DNA of 64,000 bases from the NCBI GenBank assembly GCA_951828585.1, contig OX639991.1:2264576-2328575 (forward strand), written 5' to 3'. Shown here in pieces: positions 1 through 9,131 of the stretch; the first letter of the stretch is position 1, and each line of letters begins with the position of its first letter. Origin of the DNA: Longimicrobiales bacterium. GTDB lineage: Bacteria > Gemmatimonadota > Gemmatimonadetes > Longimicrobiales > Gaopeijiaceae. The notes beneath the pieces are model-generated. The model saw only the letters and a list, made by a program, of their open reading frames with translations. It ran no database searches and had not been told where the DNA came from. The position numbers were made by a program, and so were the translations under genes.

Positions 1-1244
1 CCACCCGCGTCCGTCTCACTCGCCGAAGGGATGGCGACGCTGCCCCCGCCACCGCGGAACGACACGTTGAGCCCTTCGATTCCGTTCCCGTAGGAGTCCC
101 GCGCCTGGATCATCGGACTCACGGGCACCGGCAGCTTCGCCTCGGATACCTGGTTGTCGCCCTCGACGATCACGATGTCGGATGCGGGCCCGGGAAGCGC
201 GCGCGCCTCGATGAAGGACGGGTTGCCCCGGACCCCGTCGGCGTCGACGTCGGCCCTGAGCCGGTAAACGTCGGCGGTGGTCCCCAACGTCCAGCTGCCG
301 ACCGCGGCCCGGCCGAGCGTGTCGGTGGTTGCCTCGGCGCCGGTGATGGTGGCGCCTCCCCCGGCCAGGAAGGTGACGGGGATATCGGGCAGGGGCGTCC
401 CGGAGGAATCGGTGATGAGCACCGTGGGTGGGATGGGGACGGCTGTGCCTACGGTGACCTCCTGGCCGGTTCCCGCCACCACGGTCATTTCCGCGGGGAC
501 ACCCAGGGCGGTTGCGCGGATGATGGCCGGATCGAGCCCGGCGACGCTCGAGCGCAACGTCTGCGGTCCCGGGACGCCCAGGGTCCACGCACCCGGCGAG
601 GCAAGGCCGTCATTGTCAGTGGTTGCCGTGGCCAACTCGATCGACCCCCCCCCACCCGTCACCATAAAGCTGACCGTCACCCCCTCAAGGCCGGGGCCCG
701 TCATCCCGTCCACCCGCACCTGGATCGGATCCGGGACCGCCGTCCCCGCGGTGGCGCGCTGTCCGTCGCCTGCGTGGATGACGAGGGCGGCCGGGACATC
801 GCGTGCCGTCGCGCTGAAGACGACCGGATCCAATCCGGACACACTGGCGCGCAGCTGCTGGGGGCCGGGATCGCCCAGCGTCCAGGTGCCCGGAGACGCG
901 ACGCCGTTGCTACCCGTGACGACTGTGGCGGACGCGACGGAGCCGCCGCCGCCGGTCACGGAAAAGCTGACTGTGACGCCGCCGACTCCGGCCCCCGACG
1001 CTCCGGTGACCTGCACGGTCGGGGGGTCGGGGACGGCGGTGCCGGCATTGGCGGTCTGTCCGTCGCCGGAGCGGATGTTCAGCGCGGCGGGGGTTTCGGG
1101 TCCGCTTCCGGGTCCGCCATCGCAGGATCCGAGGGCGAGCAGGGAGAACAGGGCGAGCAAACCGGGCACAGGTCGCCGAGGGTTCTTCCCGCGGGCCGTA
1201 TACCCTCCGCCGATCGGGTGCCTTCCGCTGACCGTCCGGGGCAT
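1..1244 (-). CDS. Lipoprotein with tandem bacterial Ig-like domains (partial, C-terminus beyond left edge)
   Basis: Read on the minus strand, this frame stays open to the left edge, so the C-terminus is missing. From the ATG at 1244 the protein has a short basic stretch, a hydrophobic segment and a lipobox (LGSC), so it is probably a lipidated, surface-exposed protein. At least four repeats of about 95-100 residues follow. Each begins with a motif like GDGQTANAGTAVPDPPTVQV and contains GVTVSF, GGGGS and GxWTLG, the pattern of bacterial Ig-like (Big-type) domains. The long open frame on the plus strand here is a shadow. An in-frame ATG at 1277 would add 11 residues. The gene is divergent from the M1 peptidase. 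Likely an adhesion or structural surface protein; no enzymatic motif is visible. Confidence 0.75.
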   Translation of the reverse strand, partial: MPRTVSGRHPIGGGYTARGKNPRRPVPGLLALFSLLALGSCDGGPGSGPETPAALNIRSGDGQTANAGTAVPDPPTVQVTGASGAGVGGVTVSFSVTGGGGSVASATVVTGSNGVASPGTWTLGDPGPQQLRASVSGLDPVVFSATARDVPAALVIHAGDGQRATAGTAVPDPIQVRVDGMTGPGLEGVTVSFMVTGGGGSIELATATTDNDGLASPGAWTLGVPGPQTLRSSVAGLDPAIIRATALGVPAEMTVVAGTGQEVTVGTAVPIPPTVLITDSSGTPLPDIPVTFLAGGGATITGAEATTDTLGRAAVGSWTLGTTADVYRLRADVDADGVRGNPSFIEARALPGPASDIVIVEGDNQVSEAKLPVPVSPMIQARDSYGNGIEGLNVSFRGGGGSVAIPSASETDAG

Positions 1245-1392
1245 CGGGCTTCGTAGCAACTGGGTCCTGGTGCACATTGATGCATAGTAGGTCAGGACGG
1301 TACCAGGGCGACACCCCGCCCCCCCCGTTGCCCCGCCACCCCCCACCCCGACACCTTGCCCTTCTCCCATCCCCGAACCCGGAGGCCTCTCC
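1245..1392. promoter_or_regulatory. Divergent intergenic region
   Basis: This 148-bp spacer separates the Ig-repeat lipoprotein (minus) from the M1 peptidase (plus) and must hold both promoters. A C-rich tract lies at about 1315-1380. A purine-rich CGGAGG at about 1379 is a good ribosome-binding site for the ATG at 1393. I see no convincing -35/-10 pair. Confidence 0.35.
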
Positions 1393-3138
1393 ATGCGAGC
1401 TGAACCCGCCGCGCGGCCACGCCCGCCCCTCTTCCCCACCGCCCTCCCCGCCCTCCTCATCATCCTCCTCCTCGCCGCAGCCACCCTCGCCGCGTCCACC
1501 CTCACCATCCCCACCCCCGGCGCCCTGCCCACCGCCGCCCCGCCCGTCCCCACCGCCCCCGGCCCCTCCCGCCCCGGCATCGACATCGAGGGCTACCGCT
1601 TCGAACTAACCCTCCGCGACGACACCGACGAAATCACCGGCCGCACCACCGTCACCCTGCGCTTCACGGCCGACGGCGTCGCGGAAGTCCCCCTCGACCT
1701 GATCGGTCGCGCCCCCGACGGCCGCGGCATGGAAGTCCTCTCGGTCACCACCCCGGACGGCCAGACCCCGCTCACCCACCGCCACGAGAACAACCTCCTC
1801 ACCATCCAACTCCCCGAGCCCGGCACAACCGGCACCCTCGCCACCTTCACCGTCGACTACCGCGGCATCCCCGCCTCCGGCCTCCGCATCGGCCCGAACA
1901 AGTACGGCGAGCGCACCTTCTTCAGCGACAACTGGCCCGACCGCGCCCGCAACTGGCTCCCCACCGTGGACCACATCGGCGACAAGGCCACGTGCGAATT
2001 TGTCGTGACCGCGCCCGCCCACTACCAGGTCGTGTCCAACGGCCGCCTCGTCGAGGAGACCGACATCGGCGACGGGATGCGCCTCACCCACTGGAAGCAG
2101 TCCGTCCCGATCTCCCCGTGGCTGTACGTGGTGGGCGTGGCCCGCTTCGCCGTGCAGCACCTGGGCGAGTTCAACGGCGTCCCCGTGCAGACCTGGGTCT
2201 ATGCGCGCGACCGCGACGCGGGATTCTACGACTTCGCCGTGCCCACCATGGAAGTCCTGCACTTCTACGAAGAGTACGTGGGCCCCTTCGCCTACGAGAA
2301 ACTCGCCAACATCACCTCGCCCGCGACGGGTGGGGGCATGGAGGCCGCGACCGCGCTCATGTACGGCGAGAACTCGGTCACCGGCGAGCGCTCGGTGCGG
2401 TGGCGCAACGTCGTCATCCACGAGATCGCGCACCAGTGGTTCGGCAACGCGGTCACCGAGTCGGAGTGGGACGACGTGTGGCTCAGCGAGGGCTTCGCAA
2501 CTTACTTCACCCTGCTCTTCCGCGAGCACGCCTACGGGCGGGACGACTTCGTCACCGGGCTCCGGGAAGCGGCCGAACGCGTGTGGCGCTGGTACGACGA
2601 CAACCCCGACTACCGCATCGTCCACGACGACCTGGACGACATGTCGCGGGTCACCAGCATTGCCACGTACCAGAAGGGCGCCTGGGTGCTGCACATGCTG
2701 CGCGGCCGCCTCGGCGACGAGGCCTTCTGGCGCGGCATCCGGCTCTACTACGCGCGGCATTTCAACGGGACGGCCACCACCGACGACTTCATGCACGCGA
2801 TGGAGGAGGCGTCGGGGGATGACTTGCAGGGGTTTTTCGACCAATGGCTGCGGCGTGGGGGGAATCCGGCGTTCGAAGGGTCGTGGCGGTATGACGGGGG
2901 GGCGGGGGTGGTCGTCGTGGAGTTGCGCCAGGTGCAGGAGGGTGGGCTGTTCGCGGTGCCGCTGGAGATCGGGGTGTATGGGGAAGGGGACCTGGTGCCC
3001 GCGCGGGTGACGAAGGTGGAGGTCGGCGAGGCGTCGCACCGGTTCGAGATCGCGGTGGAGGGGGAACCGGTGGATGTGCGGCTGGACCCGGGGACGTGGC
3101 TGCTGTTTCGGGGGGAGTGGGGGAGGGCGGGGGGGTAG
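1393..3138 (+). CDS. M1 family metallopeptidase (exported aminopeptidase)
   Basis: This 581-residue gluzincin probably removes N-terminal amino acids from peptides outside the cytoplasm. The N-terminus is basic, followed by a long hydrophobic segment (about residues 15-35) and a Pro/Ala-rich linker, suggesting a signal peptide or membrane anchor. The beta-saddle domain follows. The exopeptidase motif is a GGGMEAATA variant of GAMEN near residue 316. The zinc site HEIAHQWFG places His343, Glu344 and His347, with the third ligand Glu366 in WLSEGFATYF. The length fits short M1 enzymes that lack the large C-terminal helical domain; a short beta-sheet tail ends the protein. The start is supported by CGGAGG a few bases upstream. 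Substrate specificity cannot be read from sequence. Confidence 0.92.
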   Translation: MRAEPAARPRPPLFPTALPALLIILLLAAATLAASTLTIPTPGALPTAAPPVPTAPGPSRPGIDIEGYRFELTLRDDTDEITGRTTVTLRFTADGVAEVPLDLIGRAPDGRGMEVLSVTTPDGQTPLTHRHENNLLTIQLPEPGTTGTLATFTVDYRGIPASGLRIGPNKYGERTFFSDNWPDRARNWLPTVDHIGDKATCEFVVTAPAHYQVVSNGRLVEETDIGDGMRLTHWKQSVPISPWLYVVGVARFAVQHLGEFNGVPVQTWVYARDRDAGFYDFAVPTMEVLHFYEEYVGPFAYEKLANITSPATGGGMEAATALMYGENSVTGERSVRWRNVVIHEIAHQWFGNAVTESEWDDVWLSEGFATYFTLLFREHAYGRDDFVTGLREAAERVWRWYDDNPDYRIVHDDLDDMSRVTSIATYQKGAWVLHMLRGRLGDEAFWRGIRLYYARHFNGTATTDDFMHAMEEASGDDLQGFFDQWLRRGGNPAFEGSWRYDGGAGVVVVELRQVQEGGLFAVPLEIGVYGEGDLVPARVTKVEVGEASHRFEIAVEGEPVDVRLDPGTWLLFRGEWGRAGG

Positions 3139-3174
3139 TGGGGGTGGCTGGGGCGGACCCCTCATTGGGCGGAG

Positions 3175-3226
3175 GTGTATTGTATAACATGACAATGACA
3201 TCACGTCGTCTCGCATTGCGTCCACG
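3175..3226 (+). promoter_or_regulatory. Candidate promoter for the LRR lipoprotein gene
   Basis: A short AT-rich island in GC-rich DNA contains TTGTATAACATGACAATGACA at about 3179-3199, with TATAAC as a possible -10 element. It sits 25-45 bp before the ATG at 3227. The assignment rests on composition and one hexamer only. Confidence 0.35.
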
Positions 3227-6200
3227 ATGAACCGCAAACCGCATCGTAACGTCCTGGTGGTGGTCGCCGGCTCGGTGTTGGCTTTGGCCGCGGGTTGCGA
3301 CAGCACCACCGACACCGCAACCGATCCCCCCCGTCCCACCACCGTCTCCGTCACCCCGGCGAACGTCGAACTGACCGAACTCGGAGACACCGCGCGCCTG
3401 GGGGTGGAGGTTCTGGACCAGTACGGCAACTCGATGACGGGCGTCTCCGTCACCTGGAACAGCAGCGATGTTTCGGTCGCAAGGGTGCGGTCGGGCGTGG
3501 TGACTGCGCTCGGCGAAGGCGAGACGACGATTGTCGCAAGCGCGGGGGATGCTCAGGGGACATCCAGGATCACGGTACGGAACCCGGAAAGGGCGGCACT
3601 GATTGCCTTTTATGAGGCGACCGACGGGCCGAACTGGCAGAACAACGAAGGCTGGTTGACCGACTTGCCGTTGGGGGCCTGGCACGGAGTGCGGACCGAT
3701 GATGACCGGCGTGTTGTCCGTATTGAACTCAGGGGCGTCGTGCACCCTTCGGGAGTGACCCGCCATGGCCTGGCAGGACCAATCCCGGCCGAACTGGGTA
3801 ATCTCTCCCGATTGCAAATCCTGGACCTCGGGTTAAACGAACTCACCGGCCAGCTCCCGCCGGAACTCGGCGGCCTCTCCGAGTTGTGGCGTCTGTTGCT
3901 TGACGACAACGACCTGACCGGTCCGATACCCTTGGAATTCGGAAACCTGACCGGCCTCTGGATGCTGAACCGCCGGGACAACCGACTGACCGGACCGATC
4001 CCCGCGTCACTCGGTGGCCATCTCTACCTGACGAATCTGGACCTCGGCAAAAAACAACCTGACGGGTTCCATCCCGGCGGAATTCGGCGTCTTTCGCCGC
4101 CTCAGAACCCTGGACCTCTCGCAAAACCGGTTGACCGGCTCAATCCCGGCAGGCCTGGGTAACCTGCGCCTGCTCAGTTTGCGTCTCAATGAAAACCAAC
4201 TCACGGGCTCGATCCCGGACCAACTGGGCCTCTCGGAAAGACTCGACACGCTGGTACTCTCCGACAACGAACTGACCGGCCCGATCCCGGCTCAGTTTGA
4301 GAGTCTCGACTCATTGAGTTGGTTGGACCTGGGCAACAACGAACTCACCGGCCCGATCCCGAGCGAGCTCGGGGACCTCGACTCGCTACGGTTTCTCGAT
4401 CTCGCGGGCAACGAACTGACGGGCTCGGTCCCGACCGAGCTTGGCAACCTCGCCAACCTGACAGTCCTGTACCTCGACGACAACGTCCTGACGGGGCCGC
4501 TTCCGGCCGAGCTTGGCGGCCTCTCCAGACTGACCCGCCTCTTTCTCGACAACAACGACCTGGAGGGCCAGGTGCCTCCCGGCCTGGGCCTGATTTGGCG
4601 CCTGGAGGAGCTGGGGCTCACAAACAACTCGCGAATGAACGGAGCCCTGTCCGGCGACCTGACAGGTCTTGGCCGGCTTCGAACCCTGGTCGCCGGAGGC
4701 ACAGACCTGTGCGCCCCGTCCGATGCAGCATTCCAGGCATGGCTGGAGGGTGTGCCCAAACGCCGCATCAGGACCTGCGCCAGGTACCTGCCGATGGCGT
4801 ACGTAACCCAGGCGGTGCAGTCGCGGGAGTTTCCGGTGCCGCTGATCGCGGGCGAAGGCGCACTGCTCAGGATCTTTCCCACGGCACGCCGCGCAAACAG
4901 CGTGGACATTCCGGCCAGCCGTGTCCGCTTCTACCTCGGCGATCGGGAGACGCACGTGGAAATCGTTCCGGGCGTATCGTCCCCCATCCCCACCGAGGTG
5001 ATCGAAGGGGACCTTTCCAAATCACTGAACCTCGAGATCCCCGGTGCTCTCGTGCAGCCCGGGCTCGAAGTGGTGATTGAGGTGGACCCCGACCGGACAC
5101 TCGCGCCGGAGCTCGGCGTGCAAACACGGATTCCGGCCGCGGGCCGGCTGGCGGTGGATGTGCGAGACATGCCCGTCTTCGACCTCACGCTGATCCCCTT
5201 CCTCTGGAACGAAGACCCCGATTCGGCGATCGTGGCGCTGATCGACGGCATCGCCGGGGACCCCGGGAACCACGAAATGCTCTGGGGCACCCGTACCCTG
5301 TTGCCGGTGGGTGACCTGGAGGTGACCGCGCACCAGCCCGTGCTGACCTCGACCAACAATGGTTACGAACTGCTCTACGAGACCCGGGCGATTCGCGCCA
5401 TGGAAGGTGAAGCGGGCCACTACCGAGGGATGATGACGGGGGCGGTGACCGGAACCGGCGGGGTAGCCTACCTCCCCGGTTGGGCAAGCTTCGGGCACCC
5501 CGACTTGAGCACGATGGAAGTCGAATTCGGCTTCAACATGAGCTTGCAGAGCGCACCGTGCGGCGATCCGGAGAATCCCGACCCGACGTTTCCATATCGG
5601 GATGGGTCGATCGGCGCCTGGGGTTACGACACCCGTGATGGCGGGGGACTCATGAGCCCGTCCACTCCGGACCTGATGTCGGGTTGCGAGCCAGGGTGGA
5701 TCAGCGACTACCACTTCACCAACGCGCTCCGCTACCGGTTGAGCGACGCAAACAGAGCAGGAGGGTCGCGGGCCGCCTCGCCGACCCGATCGCTCCTGCT
5801 CTGGGGCGGGGTCGATTCCGAAGGTCTACCCTTTCTGGAGTCCGTCCTGGCGGTCGACGCCCCGCCCGCGCTGCCCGAATCCACTGGCGACCACAAGATC
5901 ACCGGACGAGCCGCCACCGGCCGCGTGCTGTTCTCTCTCCGGTTCTCCATGCCCGAGGTAGCCGATGGCGACGGCAGTTCCAGCTTCGCGTTCGTGCTTC
6001 CGGTGGGCCCCGGGTGGGAGAAGGATCTCAGCAGGGTCACGCTGTCCGGACCCGGCGGGTCGGTCGAGTTGGACGGGGAGAGCGACCGCGCCGTCGCCAT
6101 CCTGCGCAACCCGCGAACCGGGCAGATCCGGGGTGTGTTGCGTGATCTCCCCGATGCGGTCCTGACCACGGACGACGCGATCGCCACGGTGTCGGCCGGG

Positions 6201-6260
6201 CGTGGACTGGAAGTGTTGTTCAGTCGCGGGCTTCCGGGCCCGGAAGTCTGGCGGCGGTAG
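3227..6260 (+). CDS. LRR lipoprotein with degenerate metalloprotease-like domain, frameshifted
   Basis: The protein starts with a lipoprotein signal (lipobox LAAGC) and a Big_2-like Ig domain (about residues 35-120). About eleven plant-type leucine-rich repeats follow, with the consensus LTGPIPxELGxLxxLxxLDLxxN. The C-terminal half resembles exported zinc metalloproteases that carry HELGHNxSLRHAPCG. Here the aligned segment (about 5514-5568) reads VEFGFNMSLQSAPCG, so all three histidine ligands are gone while DGSIGAWGYD and WISDYHF are kept. The frame breaks at the A6 run 4049-4054: upstream codons run in one frame to about 4054, and the repeat pattern resumes one base later and continues to 6260. 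One extra A explains this. The gene is either a recent pseudogene or carries a sequencing indel. The likely role is binding rather than catalysis. Confidence 0.8.
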
Positions 6261-6292
6261 TCGGGAGTCACGCGGACTGCCCATTCGCCGAC

Positions 6293-6298
6293 TCCGCC
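6293..6298. repeat. Target-site duplication (left), mobile unit copy 1
   Basis: TCCGCC directly before the unit pairs with TCCGAC at 9056-9061 after it, a 6-bp duplication with one mismatch. The second copy has a perfect 6-bp duplication, which supports this boundary. Confidence 0.6.
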
Positions 6299-6471
6299 AG
6301 TGTTTTCCAACCCGGACATGATCATGAACGAGCCGGGGGGGAGGGGCCGAGGTTGGGGGGTGTGATGGTGAGGGGTGGATGGAGGTTGGGATGGTGGGGT
6401 GGGGGAGGGGGCGGCGCAAGGGCCGCCAGCCCCGAGGCGAGCGGAGCGAGCCGAGGGGCGGGCGGGGCCGG

Positions 6472-7758
6472 TCATGCTGCGGGGTTCAGCGCCTTGGCGA
6501 TGAGGTGGAAGAGCGCCTTGCGGGCCCGCTGGACCTCCTGGCCCGCCTTGAGGCTGTCCACGGCGTGCGCCGCGGCGTCAATCTGCTCGAAGGTGATGCC
6601 GGGCTTCAGAAAGCCGTCGGCCCCGGGCAGCGATCCGAGCTTTTCGTACGGGGTCATGACCAGCTCCTGGGGGTACTTCCTGCGGCGGTGCCCGTTCGCA
6701 TCCTCGACCTCGACCGCGAAGAGGCAGGTGCGGTGATGGTTGAGAAAGGGCGAGAGATGGTCGCGCAGGAACGCGTCGGCATCCGGTGCCAGAGACTCCG
6801 GGATGTGGCTGCGCCCCAGCCACCGGCGTACGACGTTGCCGTTCTTGGACTCGACCAGCGCGTTGTCGTTCGAGCGCCGGGGCCGCGACTTCGTGAACTC
6901 TTCGACGTGCAGCTTGTTCAGCATCTCCGCGACCCGGTGGTTGATGTACTCCGACCCGTTGTCGGAATGGAAGGCCAGGACGCGGAAGGGGAACGCGCCG
7001 ACGAGCACCTCGAGCACGGGGACCATGAACTGCTCGGTGATCCGCCGAACCGACGCAAGTTGTTGGTACTGCGTCACTTCGTCGACCATGTTGATCACGT
7101 AGGCCCCCTTCTCGCCGTCGCGGTCGCCGCTGTGCACGGTGTCGACCCGCACGAAGCCCGGGCGGCCCTCCGGCCGGGGCCTGCGCCGCTGCCCGATCGG
7201 CGACGACGAGCCCCGCGTCGCGCGGTACGTGGTCCGGGCACGCCGGTACGCCCGGCGGGCACGCAGGTTGTAGATGTGGCCGTTCGAAATCCCCGCCAGG
7301 CGCTCGAAGCGCTTGTCGCCGAAGACATGGTACATGCGCCACAGGATCCTCTTCGTCGCCGGTCCCGAGAGCTGGCCGAAGGCCTCGTCCACCTCCGCCA
7401 GCAGTATCGCGTCAGCGGTCGTGTAGACCGTGGCGAAGGGACGCGAAGGAGGGCGCAGCCGGTGGTCGCGGATGCGGCCCGTGCGGCGCTGCTGCCTGAT
7501 CAGCCGCGTCAGCTGGGCGTCCGAGTAGCCGGTGACCTTGGCGGCGTACTTCCTGACCAGGCCCTTCCCGGCCCTCGACAGGCCGAAGTGGTAGCGGAAC
7601 CGGACCAGCGTCCGCTCAATGAACGCGTATGCCGCCTCACGGTCGTGGGGGGCGATGTCCGCCCCCTCGCTCCCGCCGAGGAAGGCGCGGATGTCGTCGA
7701 CGGTGCGAATCCGTTCGGTGCTGAGTGTCACGATCATGCTCCCATGATCTGCTCGCAC
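6472..7758 (-). CDS. DDE/rve integrase-type transposase (copy 1)
   Basis: This 428-residue protein has an N-terminal helix-turn-helix region and an integrase catalytic core. The three acidic residues are visible: Asp in VDTVHSGD, Asp in AFHSDNGSEYIN and Glu in NALVESKNG, the spacing expected for an rve-type RNase H fold. It probably cuts and joins the ends of the enclosing unit. Its translation is identical to that of the copy at 20028-21314. Translation may begin at the GTG at 7758 or at the ATG at 7737; neither has a strong ribosome-binding site. The family is not certain; the length is larger than typical IS481 transposases. Confidence 0.85.
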   Translation of the reverse strand: MRADHGSMIVTLSTERIRTVDDIRAFLGGSEGADIAPHDREAAYAFIERTLVRFRYHFGLSRAGKGLVRKYAAKVTGYSDAQLTRLIRQQRRTGRIRDHRLRPPSRPFATVYTTADAILLAEVDEAFGQLSGPATKRILWRMYHVFGDKRFERLAGISNGHIYNLRARRAYRRARTTYRATRGSSSPIGQRRRPRPEGRPGFVRVDTVHSGDRDGEKGAYVINMVDEVTQYQQLASVRRITEQFMVPVLEVLVGAFPFRVLAFHSDNGSEYINHRVAEMLNKLHVEEFTKSRPRRSNDNALVESKNGNVVRRWLGRSHIPESLAPDADAFLRDHLSPFLNHHRTCLFAVEVEDANGHRRRKYPQELVMTPYEKLGSLPGADGFLKPGITFEQIDAAAHAVDSLKAGQEVQRARKALFHLIAKALNPAA

Positions 7759-8921
<1,163 letters not shown>

Positions 8922-9055
8922 TGGCTACGCGGCATCTCTTGCTCCAGACCCGCTCGCACTGGAGCTGCGACTCGCCCCGCCGGCTTGCGACATGGATACT
9001 CACTTCCCGTTGGAAACCGGCTCCCCGCTCATGATCATTTCTCATTGGACAACGC
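8922..9055 (+). other. Structured 3' region after IS110 gene, variable between copies (copy 1)
   Basis: The region holds a hairpin with arms GCTCCAG (8941-8947) and CTGGAGC (8959-8965), and a smaller one at 8974-8984. Compared with copy 2 it has one indel and six substitutions, all within 8939-8981, including a four-base block change (CGCC to ACTG). The flanking sequence on both sides is identical. The stem arms are conserved. It may be the 3' end of the IS110 element and a candidate bridge-RNA locus. Confidence 0.45.
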
Positions 9056-9061
9056 TCCGAC
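9056..9061. repeat. Target-site duplication (right), mobile unit copy 1
   Basis: TCCGAC matches TCCGCC at 6293-6298 in five of six bases. A single mismatch suggests an older insertion than copy 2. Confidence 0.55.
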
Positions 9062-9131
9062 TGGCCCCACGCCCCGCGCGCGCATACCTTCCCCCTCCCC
9101 TGATTGACCCAATTCCCCGGGAAGGAGACCC

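Noticed and set aside
277-1287. Long plus-strand open frame of 336 codons at the left end
   Set aside because: The minus strand encodes regular Ig-like repeats with a lipobox. The plus-strand peptide is Pro/Ser/Thr-rich without domains and is a shadow.
1606-3453. Minus-strand open frame of 615 codons opposite the M1 peptidase
   Set aside because: Composition is low-complexity (His/Arg/Pro/Gly-rich) and the plus strand has complete catalytic motifs.
4049-4054. Programmed ribosomal frameshifting at the A6 run
   Set aside because: The required shift is +1 (or -2), not the common -1, and there is no downstream stimulatory structure or Shine-Dalgarno-like site that I can identify.
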